DNA of 64,000 nucleotides from Gemmatimonadota bacterium. Its GTDB lineage: Bacteria; Gemmatimonadota; Gemmatimonadetes; Gemmatimonadales; Gemmatimonadaceae. The stretch's first letter is position 1. Each line of letters starts with the position of its first letter. Shown here in pieces: positions 18,451 to 29,200 of the stretch. Where the stretch lies: NCBI GenBank assembly GCA_016704465.1, contig JADJAD010000004.1:682001-746000 (forward strand). The letters run 5' to 3'. The notes under the pieces are model-generated. The model saw only the letters and a list, made by a program, of their open reading frames with translations. It did no database searches and was not told where the DNA came from. The position numbers were made by a program, and so were the translations under genes.

Positions 18451-19035
18451 ATGCGGAAACTCATCTACTTCATCGCCTCCACGATCGACGGCTTCATCGC
18501 ACGCGAGGATGGCGCGTTCGACTTCTTCCCGATGACGGGTGCGCACCTCCCCTACATCGTCGACGAGTATCCCGAAACCATCCCGGGTCATCTGCACGAG
18601 ATGCTCGGGGTGCGCTCGGGCAACACGCACTTCGATTCCGTTATCATGGGCCGTCGCACGTACGAAGTCGGAACGGCTGTGGGCATCATGAACCCCTATC
18701 CCCACCTTCGGCAGTACGTCGTGTCCCGATCCATGCACGCTAACCCTGACCCTGCGGTCGCGCTGGTGGCATCTGCGATCGATGCGGTGCAAACGCTGAA
18801 GGCAGAGGCCGGGCGTGACATCTGGCTGTGCGGGGGTGGGAGCCTCGCAGCGACGTTGTACGGTGAAATCGACGAAATCATCCTGAAGGTCAATCCGGTC
18901 GTGCTCGGCTGCGGCATTCCGCTGTTCGGCGGCCCGGCCGTTCCGCGCTCGCTCGAGTTGCTGGATCACCGGGTCTTTGATGGTGGAGTCGCCATCCACC
19001 GCTACCGCACCGTGCATCAGGCGATGTCGCCCTGA
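18451..19035 (+). CDS. RibD C-terminal/dihydrofolate-reductase-like protein
   Basis: The 194-residue protein starts at ATG 18451 behind GAGCGAGG. It shows the DHFR-like fold of RibD_C proteins: an opening strand 'KLIYFIASTIDGFIAR', the 'VIMGRRTYE' nucleotide-binding segment, 'DIWLCGGGSLAATL' and a closing 'VNPVVLGCGIPLF'. Members are NADPH-dependent reductases, often of unknown substrate and associated with antibiotic or stress responses; true FolA or RibD roles are unlikely. It is monocistronic, between the hairpin of the susCD operon and a convergent esterase gene. Confidence 0.85.
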   Translation: MRKLIYFIASTIDGFIAREDGAFDFFPMTGAHLPYIVDEYPETIPGHLHEMLGVRSGNTHFDSVIMGRRTYEVGTAVGIMNPYPHLRQYVVSRSMHANPDPAVALVASAIDAVQTLKAEAGRDIWLCGGGSLAATLYGEIDEIILKVNPVVLGCGIPLFGGPAVPRSLELLDHRVFDGGVAIHRYRTVHQAMSP

Positions 19036-19078
19036 CGGTGCGATACCCGTAGGAGACGGGCGACGCGCCGTCAGGGCG
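19028..19078. terminator. Nested convergent terminator hairpin
   Basis: Outer arms CGCCCTGACGG (19028-19038) and CCGTCAGGGCG (19068-19078) enclose a second hairpin, CCCGT-AGGAG-ACGGG (19046-19060). The left arm overlaps the reductase stop codon, and the structure fills the 63-base gap between convergent genes, so it could serve both strands. Confidence 0.6.
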
Positions 19079-19098
19079 ATCCGGTCAACTGGCACCCG

Positions 19099-20328
19099 CT
19101 ACTTGTGATGCGTCCTGAAGAATGAGTAGAACGCCTGCGGACCATCGAAGTTGAGCGGGTTGTTCGGGGCCAGCGGCACGCCGTTAGGCAGGAAGCGCCC
19201 GACCCCGCGCGGGTACTCGTGCTCCACCCCCTGGATGATCCCCCACCACGCGACGTTACCGGCCAGGTTGCCCGCCACCGGCGTCGTCCAACGCATCAGC
19301 GTCCACGTCCCGGTCTGGGTCGACGAGTACGTCAGCGGCTCGAGGCCGAGTGTGGCGGCCATGGAGTCACGCTTCTGCGACTGGACCACATACGTGAAGA
19401 GCGTATCGGGTATCAGCGGCACCGAGGTCACCGGTGGCTGCCCGACGAGCAGGTTGGCGTTGATGTCGGCGATCACGTTGGCGTCGAGCGCACCGGTCGC
19501 CGCGAAGTATGGGATCTTCGCCACCGGCGCGTAGGTCCGTGGATAGGGATTCGAGATCGACGCGACCGAGGCGATCCTGGTACCCAGTTCCACGGCGAGC
19601 TTGCTGACGAAACCGCCGCCGTTCGAGAAGCCCGTTGCGTGCATCCGGAGTGTGTCGATGTTCGACTCGGCGATCAGGTCGCTCAGGACGCGATCGGTGA
19701 AGGTGACGTCCCGCGCTGGCCACGGGGCGCCGGCCGAGTATCCCGGCGGACGCCAGGTGGAATCGATGTCGGCCAGCAAGTTGTACGCGTGCCACTTCAT
19801 CGACGTGCCCCCGGTCCGCATCCGGTACTGGACGCCGGTACCGAAGACGACGATGAAGCCGTTGGCGTCGGCCTCGGCGCGCCAGCCGGACTCGTTGTAG
19901 AAGTGCTCGCCGTTCTGCCCCGATCCGTGGAACATCGACACCAGCGGCACGTCGTTGCCGGCGACGACGTTCGGATGGTTGGGGACGTAGACCACGTACC
20001 GGCGCGGGTAGCCGTCGACCATCATGATGCGACAGTTGGTGCCGACGACAAACGGTGCACCTGCTTGCTGCATCGTGCCGGCCAGGTTGCAGCTGGCCCA
20101 CACCAGCTTGGATTCGGCCGGCAGCGCCGCCACGTAGGCGCTGAACCATGGCGGCAGCGCGGCGGCTGAGACGGTCGCGTGTGCAGCCCGGCTCGGCTGC
20201 TCCGGATCGGTTGGCGCGGTGCGATCGTGGCACGCGCCCGCGGCGACGAGCCCGACAGTTGCAACCATGAGCCTGCCGAGCGCTCGTGGCCCGGCGGTGT
20301 TGCGAGTACTCGCAGTGTGTGTTCCCAT
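19099..20328 (-). CDS. Lipoprotein PHB-depolymerase/feruloyl-esterase-like alpha/beta hydrolase
   Basis: From ATG 20328 the product is 409 residues, with a lipobox at Cys33 (VAAGAC). Catalytic features of the Esterase_PHB/LpqC group are visible: the oxyanion loop 'HGSGQNG', the nucleophile elbow 'GFSNGGG' (Ser) and a late 'GVEHEYP' supplying the histidine. It would be an exported, membrane-anchored esterase acting on polyester or feruloyl-type esters. A longer in-frame start (20445) exists but would overlap the divergent sigma gene. GAGG lies nine bases before 20328. Confidence 0.78.
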   Translation of the reverse strand: MGTHTASTRNTAGPRALGRLMVATVGLVAAGACHDRTAPTDPEQPSRAAHATVSAAALPPWFSAYVAALPAESKLVWASCNLAGTMQQAGAPFVVGTNCRIMMVDGYPRRYVVYVPNHPNVVAGNDVPLVSMFHGSGQNGEHFYNESGWRAEADANGFIVVFGTGVQYRMRTGGTSMKWHAYNLLADIDSTWRPPGYSAGAPWPARDVTFTDRVLSDLIAESNIDTLRMHATGFSNGGGFVSKLAVELGTRIASVASISNPYPRTYAPVAKIPYFAATGALDANVIADINANLLVGQPPVTSVPLIPDTLFTYVVQSQKRDSMAATLGLEPLTYSSTQTGTWTLMRWTTPVAGNLAGNVAWWGIIQGVEHEYPRGVGRFLPNGVPLAPNNPLNFDGPQAFYSFFRTHHK

Positions 20329-20443
20329 TGCCCCATCCTCCCCCTGGAAGTGTCTGTTGAACGACACGGCGTCGCTCGAGAAGCAGTAGCGCCATTCCGC
20401 CGCCCGACTGGACATCGGCGACGCAATCGCGGACCTTGCCGGC

Positions 20444-20998
20444 ATGTCGGACGATGACGCACGCCCCTTCGATGCCCTCGTGGCGCGGCTCTACGCAGAG
20501 CTGCGCAGCCTGGCCCACTCGCACCTGCAGCGCGAGCGCGACGGGCACACCTTGAGCACGACGGCGCTGGTGCACGAGGCCTGGCTGCGCCTGGCAGGGA
20601 CCGAGGAGCGGCTCCCCGTGCACGACCCGGCGCATTTCGTGGCCATCGCCTCGACCACGATGCGTCGAGTGCTCGTCGATTGCGCGCGCCGTCGGCATCG
20701 GGCCAAGCGAGGGGGCGACGTCGCCTTCGTCTCATTCGATGAGGGGCAGGACTTTCTCGAACTCGACGAGGCCGAAGAGCTCGTCGCACTCGACGAGGCG
20801 CTCGATCGACTCGCGCTGGTCAACCCTCGCGCAGCCGAGGTCGTCACGCATCGATTCTTCGGCGGCCGATCGCTCGAAGAGACGGCCGCGATATTGCATG
20901 TCTCACTCAAGACCGTGCAGCGCGACTGGATCGCCGCGCGTGCGTGGCTGCGCAAGGAAGTCGAGCACGACCTCGGCGTGCTCGGGCCAGTGGACTGA
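20444..20998 (+). CDS. ECF RNA polymerase sigma factor
   Basis: The 184-residue product has sigma region 2 (about 8-85, 'LYAELRSLAHSHL', 'HEAWLRLAG', 'FVAIASTTMRRVLVDCARRR') and region 4 (about 125-175, 'RFFGGRSLEETAAILHVSLKTVQRDW'). It matches the ECF group that is encoded beside Ser/Thr kinases in Planctomycetes, Acidobacteria and Gemmatimonadota instead of an anti-sigma factor. The next gene is such a kinase, 99 bases downstream. The target promoters are unknown. Confidence 0.93.
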   Translation: MSDDDARPFDALVARLYAELRSLAHSHLQRERDGHTLSTTALVHEAWLRLAGTEERLPVHDPAHFVAIASTTMRRVLVDCARRRHRAKRGGDVAFVSFDEGQDFLELDEAEELVALDEALDRLALVNPRAAEVVTHRFFGGRSLEETAAILHVSLKTVQRDWIAARAWLRKEVEHDLGVLGPVD

Positions 20999-21097
20999 GC
21001 TGCTGCGGCGCGCTGACGGTTGCCGTCGTGTTCGTCGACTTCGCCGAGCCTGACGAGCGCAACCGTGAGTCGAGACCCGCGAGACGCGTCCATCATC

Positions 21098-23197
21098 ATG
21101 ACCCGTGCGCCCGACACCCGCTCTCCCGCGATCTTCGACGTCTTTCACGAGGCGCTGGCGTTGGACCACGTGCAGCGCTCGGCGCTGCTTCGCCGCCGAC
21201 TCGGCAGTGACGACGCGGCGCGTAAGGAGGTTGAGGCGATGGTGCGTGCGCACGAGCGGGACGTCCCGATGCGTGTCGAACGGCGCCTCGATGCGGTGCA
21301 GCGAGCAGCCACACGGCGACGCCCCCTCCTGGAACCTGGAACGCGGATCGAAGCCTATCGCGTGGGCGAGTTGATCGGTGAAGGCGGGATGGGAGAGGTC
21401 TACGCCGGTGAACGGGTGGACGGCACCTTCGAACGGGCGGTTGCGCTCAAGGTCGTGAGCGGAGTGCGCGAGTCGCCCGAACTCGTCCGTCGGTTTCACC
21501 TCGAACGTCGCGTGCTCGCGCGCCTCGTGCATCCCGACATCGTCGGGATCCTCGACGGCGGCAGGCTGGCCGACGGTCGGCCGTACCTCGTGATGCCGCG
21601 CGTGGTGGGGGTACCGCTCACCGACTTTGCCGTGGCACAGGCGTTGTCGCTGGAGGGACGGCTTCGGCTCCTGGTGCGCGTGGCCCGCGCGGTGGACTTT
21701 GCCCACGGCCGTCGGGTGATCCACAGCGACCTCAAGCCGTCCAACGTGCTCGTCACCCCCGACGGTGAGCCGCGCCTGCTCGACTTCGGGATCGCGTCGA
21801 TCATCGGCGAGCCCGACGCGGCGCTCGAGTCACCCAACGACGCGGGAGCGTCCGCCGGCCGGACGACTGGCCTCAGGCTGACGCCGGAACATGCCGCGCC
21901 CGAGCAGTTGCGAGGAGCACCTGCGACCGTCGCCAGCGATGTATTCGCCCTGGGCATCCTGCTCTTCGAACTGCTCACGGGAAATCGACCGCACGACGTC
22001 GGCGTTTCGACGCCCGGACCTGCTGGCCATCCGGGTGATGCCGCGGCGCCGGCACCGAGTGCGGTTCCGTCGAACGCACCGTGGCGTGTGAGGCTCCGGG
22101 GCGACGTCGACGCCATCGTCGGCCGGGCGCTGCAGCATCACCCCGCCGACCGGTATGCCAGCGCTGGGCATCTCGCCGACGACATCGAGCGACACCTTGC
22201 ACGTCGGCCGGTGCTCGCCCGCGGCGGCGCCCGCGCCTACCGCGCGGCACGTTTCGTCCAGCGCAACCGGCGATGGGCAGTGGCCGGGGCGCTGGTCGCC
22301 CTGAATACGGCCGGGCTGCTCGCCAACTCGATCGTGCAGCGGCACCGCGCCTCGCTCGAACGCGCCGACGTCCGTGCCGACGCCCGCGCGGCACGCACCG
22401 ACGCCGACTCAGCCCTCGCGCTGCTGGCAGGAGCCGTAGCCCGTCGCGACGCGGCAGGACCGATCGCACGACCTGCTGGCGCCACGATCATGCGACACGC
22501 GGCGAAGTCACAATCGGCGGCGCCGGTCGCGGCCCTCGCACGCATCACCGGCGACTCGGGATCGATCCGCCCCGCCATGGCGCGTGCAGAAGGCAGGACG
22601 CCCGACGCCGTGGCAACGGCGACCGGCGACGCGCAGACGTCAGTATCCGGCGGAACGGACGATGGGAGTCCGGTGGGCCTGCGTCGACGGCGGCGCACCG
22701 CGGCCATGCGACAAGGGACGCCAGCCGCCATGATTGCCGCCAGCGACAGCACCACCGTGCGTGCCTTCAGTCGGGCCCGCGACGCGCAGCTGCGCCTCGG
22801 TGGAGCGACACCGGATGTCGAGGGCGCCCGCCGCAGCCTCGCCGAGTCACGGCGGGTGCTCGCCCGCACGCTCCCGGCGCGGCACCCCTGGCTCTCGGAG
22901 CTGGACGCGTGGGAGGGCATCGCCTTCCTGCTCTCGGCGCACCCCGACTCGGCGCTCGGGCGATTCACCTCGGCCTACCGCCGCAATGCCACCGGGGCGG
23001 ATCGACGCACCGTCGCGTGGTCGCTTCCGTCGTGCGGCATCGGGGTGGCGATGGTACAGCTGCACGACGCCGCCGCCGCCCCGTGGCTCCTGCCGGCGTG
23101 CCCGCGCTACGTGAAGCTGCGCTCCGCACATCCGGCGCTCGTGCGCATGGTGCGTGAGGTCCGGGGCGAGGTAGAGATGCACCTGACGGCGCGCTGA
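21098..23197 (+). CDS. Membrane Ser/Thr protein kinase (PknB-like)
   Basis: From ATG 21098 the product is 699 residues (GTG 21065 and TTG 21020 are possible starts). The kinase domain (about 85-365) has GEGGMGEV, Lys118 in 'VALKVV', the catalytic loop 'HSDLKPSN' (Asp211) and DFG at 229. One helix (about 390-412) follows, then an Ala/Arg-rich extracytoplasmic part with a TPR-like end. Ser replaces the Arg of HRD, so it is a non-RD kinase and may not need activation-loop phosphorylation. It is probably cotranscribed with the ECF sigma upstream and likely regulates it by phosphorylation, as reported for such pairs in other bacteria (inference here). Confidence 0.9.
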   Translation: MTRAPDTRSPAIFDVFHEALALDHVQRSALLRRRLGSDDAARKEVEAMVRAHERDVPMRVERRLDAVQRAATRRRPLLEPGTRIEAYRVGELIGEGGMGEVYAGERVDGTFERAVALKVVSGVRESPELVRRFHLERRVLARLVHPDIVGILDGGRLADGRPYLVMPRVVGVPLTDFAVAQALSLEGRLRLLVRVARAVDFAHGRRVIHSDLKPSNVLVTPDGEPRLLDFGIASIIGEPDAALESPNDAGASAGRTTGLRLTPEHAAPEQLRGAPATVASDVFALGILLFELLTGNRPHDVGVSTPGPAGHPGDAAAPAPSAVPSNAPWRVRLRGDVDAIVGRALQHHPADRYASAGHLADDIERHLARRPVLARGGARAYRAARFVQRNRRWAVAGALVALNTAGLLANSIVQRHRASLERADVRADARAARTDADSALALLAGAVARRDAAGPIARPAGATIMRHAAKSQSAAPVAALARITGDSGSIRPAMARAEGRTPDAVATATGDAQTSVSGGTDDGSPVGLRRRRRTAAMRQGTPAAMIAASDSTTVRAFSRARDAQLRLGGATPDVEGARRSLAESRRVLARTLPARHPWLSELDAWEGIAFLLSAHPDSALGRFTSAYRRNATGADRRTVAWSLPSCGIGVAMVQLHDAAAAPWLLPACPRYVKLRSAHPALVRMVREVRGEVEMHLTAR

Positions 23198-23297
23198 TCA
23201 CGCGCCGGCTGGGCGCCCGGGCGCCGAAGTACGGCCGGGCCGGCAGCGAGGAACAGGACCTCGCCGCCCGCCCTCACGCCGTCAGCGCCCGGACGCG

Positions 23298-24739
23298 CTA
23301 CTGCGCCAGCCGCTCGAACCGGATGTTCGACACGCGACTTCCATCCATCCGGAATCCCGACGACCGGCCACGCTGGGGCGCATCGAACGTCAGCGTGATC
23401 CCCTCGCCGCCGCTGTAGCGCCACGCCGCCGAGAGCGGTGCCAGCGGGACGGCCGTGGCGCGCGGGCGCTTGAGCTGCAGCGTGCGTCCCGCCGAGGAAT
23501 CCAGCACCACCTCCCAGACCGCTCCCCCCAGTTCGGGGCTCGCGAAGCGACCGACGATCGCTGCCGCCTCGATCGGGCGGGGCGTCCCGCGTCCTTGCTC
23601 GACCGCTCCTCCTCGCCCGCTGTGACGCGCCTCGGCTCGGCGGCGCCGAGTGATTCGCGCAGGACCACATCGGCCATGCGCTGCGACAGCTGCGTCGTGT
23701 TGGCCGTGCTGCGGTTGCAGAGCATGGCGAACGAGGTGTGCGCGTCGGGGAACCGGACGAGCGCCGCCCGATAGCCGCCGCTGGAGCCGGTGTGCTCCAC
23801 CACCTTCGCGCTGCGATACGTCGCCAGTTGGAGGCCGAACGCGTACGAATTGGCGGCGCCACCTGTCAGCGGCTCGGTCGTGTGCATGAGGTCGAGGAAC
23901 TCCCGACCACCGACTGCGCCACTATAGAAGTTTTCGTCCCACTTCTGCAGGTCGCTGATCGTCGTGACCAGCCCGCCCTGCCCGATGATGTCGTTGTTCC
24001 AGACGTTGACGCTCCAGCCGCCATCGCGTGGCGAGTATGCGGTCGCGCGGTCGTGGATGATCTCGTTGTGGTCGTTGAGGAAGACCGTCTCGCGCATGCC
24101 GAGCGGCCTGAACATCGCCGAATCGGCGAACTCGCGCAGCGTCTGCCCGGTGATGCGCTGCACGATCACCGCCATCGCGAGGTAGCCGGTGTTGCTATAC
24201 CGGTACTCCGCTCCGGGCGCAAAGTTGAGTCCGCGCTGCCGCGCGGCCATGGCCAGCATGTCATCGTTGGTATAGCCGTCGTCGAAGCGCAGCCCAGACA
24301 GGCCGACCAGTTCCCAGAAGTCGCGCAGCCCGCTGGTATGGTGCACGAGGTGGCGCACGCGCACCGTGGTGGGATAGGCGGTCATCTCGGGGATGTACTT
24401 GCGCACGTCGTCGTCGAGCGACAGGCGACCGGCGCGCGCCAGCAGGGCGATGCTCGCCGCGGTGAACTGCTTGGACACCGACCCCACCGTGAAGCGCGTG
24501 GTCGGTGTGATGGGGACGTCGTGGGTGAGGTTGGCGAAGCCGTAGCCGCGCGTGAAGACGACCGCGCCGTTGCGGTAGACCCCGACCGCGCATCCCGGTT
24601 CACCGGAATGCGACATCGGGACGAAGATCGAGTCGATCGCCGCACGCGACGCCGCTGGGAGCGGGGCGCCGCCCTGCGGCGCGGCGGTGGCGATGGGGAC
24701 GGCGACGAGGAGCGCCGCGAGGCGCAAACACAGGGTCAC
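23298..24739 (-). pseudogene. Serine beta-lactamase-fold hydrolase with a one-base frameshift
   Basis: I start at GTG 24739 (GGAGG five bases before), which gives a signal peptide ending near 'ATAAPQG'. The class C beta-lactamase/PBP4-like fold is clear: SVSK at 87-90, YSN at 181-183 and a later 'EHTGSSGG'. At about 23575-23582 the frame breaks in runs of G (C on the coding strand); adding one C joins '..AGRPA' to 'IEAAAIVGRF', and the C-terminal domain then runs to the stop at 23298. The catalytic domain is complete upstream of the break. It is probably a periplasmic D-Ala-D-Ala carboxypeptidase or esterase. The broken frame is likely a consensus error. Confidence 0.82.
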
Positions 24740-24805
24740 GGATGCCTCCGAAGGCTGTCGTGGTTGGCAGTGGCACCTGCCCGCGGCAGGAGTCGCAGCC
24801 GCCGG

Positions 24806-24827
24806 CGGGGAGCACGGTCGCTCCCCG
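24806..24827 (-). terminator. Hairpin downstream of the second susD
   Basis: CGGGGAGC and GCTCCCCG pair around a 6-base loop in the 118-base gap between the SusD stop (24858) and the hydrolase start (24739). A second hairpin, CCTGCC-CGC-GGCAGG (24776-24790), follows. No T tract is present, so terminator function is tentative. Confidence 0.4.
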
Positions 24828-24857
24828 TCTCGGCGGCGCTCCCGCCCGGGCACGTTC

Positions 24858-26204
24858 TCATCCTGCCGTGTTCGGGTTGTTGGCGCTCTCCACGAGCGGG
24901 AGCGGGAAGCACGTGGTCGTGCCATACGGCACGCCCGTCCCGTCGATCCCTGACGGGTGCAGGATCGACGTCGGCGTCCCCTTGAACGGGACTTCCTGCG
25001 GGGTCCCCGTCAGGCGCAGGTGATCGTTGAAGCGGAAGGCTCCCTCGACGAACATCTCCCGCCGGCGCTCCTCGATCACCTGGGCGATTACCTGCGCCTG
25101 CGTCTCGCTGTTGGTGAGGTCATAGCCGGGAATGCCGGCGGCGACATGCATGTTGTTGATCAACTGCCGCGCCGTAGCCAGGTCGCCCGTGCGCGCTGCG
25201 GCCTCGGCGACGAAGAGTCGCGCCTGGACGCCCGACGACAGCACGACTGGGTACCCGCGCGAGCGATGCTTCGCCGACGGGTAGTACCACACCTGCACAT
25301 TGTCGAAGGTGAGAGTCCCGATGGTCGCGACCTGCACCCGCGGGTCGACAACCCCTTGCCAGGTCACGTTCCGGTACGCGGGAGCCACCGTGGCGTGGCG
25401 CCATTGCGGGCAGGCCATGAACTCGCACATGGCGTTATAGCGGCGCGTGTCCGATTCGTCGCGGGTGGCGTTCTTGACGTAGGTGAGCGGGACGAGGCGC
25501 GCGTCGGCGAGTGCCCCCGCGTAGTTCTTGAGGTCGAGGCGCACACGCGCCCTTCCCACCAGCGCCATGTTCAGGATGTCCTGGTTGTTGGCCGTGGTTG
25601 CCAGGGTGATCGCCTCGGTAAAGCGGGCTTCGGCGGCTTCCAGGACCTTGGTGGGCGTGATGATCGGGCCGCCATCGAGCACCATCTCGCAGAACCCCTC
25701 GCCGAGCGCCACGAGGGCGTAGGCGCCGTACGCCCGCACCGTCGCCTTGAGCGCCGTGCGGTTGGCGACCTGCGCGTCCGTGAAGGCATCCAGCCGCGCA
25801 AAGATGTCCTCGGCCTGGAAGCGCGCGGTGTGCAGCGTCGTGTAGATCCCGTACGCTGCGCGGCAGGTGGCCGTCGCCATGTTCGGATCGTCGGCCGTCA
25901 CGCGACGCGATCCCCAGTTGCGCTGGTTGAGGTTGCCCGACGCCTGCATGAATTCGTCGGACATGAGCGAGGCAGCTGCCGCGTAGTTGTTCCACGCGCA
26001 TTCGAGGTCGGAAATGACACTCGCGACCATGGTCGGGGCAAGCGCCGGATCGGCCAGCGCCTCCTCGCGAACTCGACCCGGGACACTGACATCCAGGACC
26101 GAGTCCAAACTGCAGGCGGCGAGGGGCAGCAACATCGCAAACACGAGCAGGTGATGCATGCTGCGGCTCAGGGTGCGGCTCAGGGTGCGGATCACACGCG
26201 GCAT
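24858..26204 (-). CDS. SusD/RagB-like outer-membrane lipoprotein
   Basis: From ATG 26204 the product is 448 residues with a lipobox at Cys31 (LLPLAAC). The mature start 'LDSVLDVSVPGRVREEAL' and the block 'VIEERRREMFVEGAFRFNDHLR' are SusD family hallmarks. It is 95 bases downstream of the second SusC-like gene and completes its transporter pair. A 12-base tandem repeat (TCAGGGTGCGGC, 26167-26189) encodes 'TLSRTLSR' in the n-region of the signal peptide. In-frame extension upstream would overlap SusC and is not coding. Confidence 0.88.
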   Translation of the reverse strand: MPRVIRTLSRTLSRSMHHLLVFAMLLPLAACSLDSVLDVSVPGRVREEALADPALAPTMVASVISDLECAWNNYAAAASLMSDEFMQASGNLNQRNWGSRRVTADDPNMATATCRAAYGIYTTLHTARFQAEDIFARLDAFTDAQVANRTALKATVRAYGAYALVALGEGFCEMVLDGGPIITPTKVLEAAEARFTEAITLATTANNQDILNMALVGRARVRLDLKNYAGALADARLVPLTYVKNATRDESDTRRYNAMCEFMACPQWRHATVAPAYRNVTWQGVVDPRVQVATIGTLTFDNVQVWYYPSAKHRSRGYPVVLSSGVQARLFVAEAAARTGDLATARQLINNMHVAAGIPGYDLTNSETQAQVIAQVIEERRREMFVEGAFRFNDHLRLTGTPQEVPFKGTPTSILHPSGIDGTGVPYGTTTCFPLPLVESANNPNTAG

Positions 26205-26299
26205 ATGGGTCTCCTGCTGCGTCCGAAGGGGGGAGATCGCGGAAGAACGCGCTGGCGTCGGGTCGGCCGGGCGCATGTGGATGTGCAGCAGTCGGCGTG

Positions 26300-29200
26300 T
26301 CATGGCGTCACCCGCACGGAGAACGAGAGGCGACGCATTTGCGGCCATCCCTCCTGGTTGTAGGCCGATAGTCCCCCAGGGTCGGCACCTGCGGCATTGG
26401 TGTTGCGAATTTCCGGATCGACAAGCTTCACGCCGAAGTCCGAGCGCTGCTCCACCCAGATTGTCCAGAAGTTCTGCGCCGACATCGTGACCGCAGCGTG
26501 CGCGACCTTGAGCGAACGCGTGAGCGTCGAGGGGAGCGTGTAGGTCGCACTCACCTGGCGCAGCTTGGCGAAGCCTCCCTTCACGATCCCCGGCTGGCGA
26601 CGCGTATCGAGGATGTCGTAGCCGAGCAGGATGGGGTCCGTCGCCTCGAGGATCGAGCGCTGGTTGCGGAACGAGAGCAGCGAGGCGCGGATGTCGCCGC
26701 TGAGGATGGTGTTGCCGCCGAGGAAGTCGACCAGACCGAACAACTGCACGTTGCGGAACAGGGTGAGCTGCATGGTCCCCGACCCTTCCCACTTCGGCAG
26801 CGCGCTTCCCCAGTAGACGGCCGGGGCGGTAAGACAGGGGACCGAAGCACCACCGCCATCCGAGAAGGTCGTCCCGGGAGTCAACGAGCCGCTCTCACAC
26901 ATGAGGTTGACCGGACGCGGCTGGCCGTTCACCGTCGTCATCTCGCCCGAGGTGATGCGGCGATGGAAGATCGCGCCGAGCGGGAAGCCCGGCACGTGGT
27001 ACTGGCCGAAGCCGGCGTTGAGCACGAGCGACGCCGGACCGCCGAGCGAGACGATCTCGTTGCGATTCTGCGAGAACTTGAGGCCGAGGCGGAGGTCGGC
27101 GTTGCGCGAGCGGAAGACGTCGCCATTGAGGTCCAGCTCCCAGCCGTCGTTCTTGATCGAGCCAATGTTTCGATACTGCACACCCGGGAATCCGAGCGAC
27201 GGGAGTGCCGGCACCGACACGAGGGCGTCGCGCGTGGTCTTGCGATAGTACGTGAGTTCGACGCCGATCCGATTGTCGATGAACGTGGCGTCGAGCCCGG
27301 TCTCGAACTCCTCGCCGACCTCTGGCTTGAGGTCCGGATTCCCGAGGTTCTGCGGCGTCAGCGTCGGCGTGCCGCCTTGGCCTGCTTCGGGTGCGTAGGA
27401 GCGCAATGCCGCGAAGGCGTCGGGCTGCTGTCCGGCGCGCCCCCATGCGGCACGCACGCGCAGCGAGGAGAGACCCGGCAGGTCGCGGGCGAACGACTCC
27501 TCGCCGACCACCCACGAGGCACTGAACTTGGGATAGTACGTCGCGGCGTAGCTCTTCCCGAAGGCGCTGTTGTCGTCGCCGCGCACGGCGGCCGTGAGGA
27601 AGAGTCGATCGCGCCAGCCGAGCTGCTCCTGCACATACAGGCCCACGGTCTTGTTCTCGACGAAGGTCTCCTGCGCGGTCTTCGTCGCCCCCGCCGTCAC
27701 GGTCTCCAGGTCCTTGACCGGAAAGGTCTCGGCACGGGACAGGATGGACTGGTTCTGCTTGCGGTAGTACTGCGCGCCGAAGGCACTCTCCAGCTTTAGT
27801 GAGCTGGACGGGCGCCAGGTGATTGTTCCCGAGTAGTCGGCGCTGACGTAGGAGGCCTGGGACCCCTGTACGTCCCGCCGTCCCTGCGGATAGAGCGATC
27901 CGATGGTCGAGATCTTCTTCCACAGGCTGGAGAGGCGCTGGTCGGTGAAGTCGCCGCCCACGGTGATGCGCTGGTTGAACCAGCCGGTGGGGATGTGCCG
28001 CAGCGTGGTCGTCAGCGTATTGCGCCCGACGTCCTCGTAGCCCTGGATGTCGTCGTGATAGACCTCGGGGAGATAGGCGAGGAAGCCGCGCGTCGGACCG
28101 TCGATACCGCCCGGGAGGTTGCGCCCCGGCTCACAACCCGGCGAGGGACACGACCAGGTGATGGCCGTCGTGATCGGCTGCTGCACGCCGGCCGAACGCA
28201 GGCGACTGCGCTCGTAGCCGAGGCCGAAGTCGAGGAAGATCTTCTCGCTCGGCGTGAACGTGAGGTTGCTGCGCCCGGAGAGTCGATTCTTCCAGTTGTA
28301 CTCCACCGGTCCTTCGTCGCGGTCCCAGCCACCGAAGAAGAGGTAGTTGAGCGACTCGGCGCCGCCCGAGATCGTGACGTCGTAGCCTTGCGGCATCCCG
28401 GTGCGGAAGGGCGACCCCTTGCAGCTGTCGCCATCCAGCTTGTACGGTGCGGGACACCGACCGTAGACGCTCACCGGGAAGCCGATCTCGCGCTCGCGCT
28501 TGAGGATGTTGACGTCGACGATCTCACCGGCTGCGCTCTTGTAGTAGCTGTGTTGGAAGAGGTTCTCCGGGTCGGGGAGCCAGTTGGCGCCTCCCTTGAC
28601 CTGGTAGTTGACCGTCGGCCGGCCACGGGCCCCCTTCTTGGTGATGATGTTGATCACCCCGTTCGAGGCCTCCGTGCCATAGAGCGTCGCCGCCGAGGGT
28701 CCCTTGATGACCTCGATGCTCTCGATCTCCTCGGGATTGATGTCGTTGATGCGCGACGGGGCGTAGCGGCTGTCCACACCGCCCTGCCCGGGAAATCCGC
28801 CGGCGTCGGCCGCCGCATTGTTGACGCGCACCCCGTCGATGTAGATGAGCGGTTCGGAAGAGAGCGTCATGCTGCTCGCCCCGCGGATGCGCGTATTCCC
28901 TCCCGATCCCACGTCGCCACCCCCTGAGGCCACGCGCACGCCAGGCACGACGTTCAGGAACTGCTGCACGTTCGGTTTTGGGGCGATCTTGGAGATGTCG
29001 GCAGCGCTGACGATCCCCATCGCATTGCCGAGCTCGCGCTTTGCCTGGGCGTTCGGCGTCCCGGTCACGACGACCTGGTCGAGCGTCATCGTCGTCTTCT
29101 CGAGCTCGACGTCGAGTCGCAGCGAGTCGCGCAGCGTGATCTCGCGGGTGATGCGCGCATAGCCGAGGCGCCGTACCGAGACGGTGTACGTGCCCGGGGG

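Noticed and set aside
24858..26792. 644-residue form of the second SusD
   Set aside because: The extra N-terminus overlaps SusC in a shadow frame; the lipoprotein signal at 26204 defines the start.
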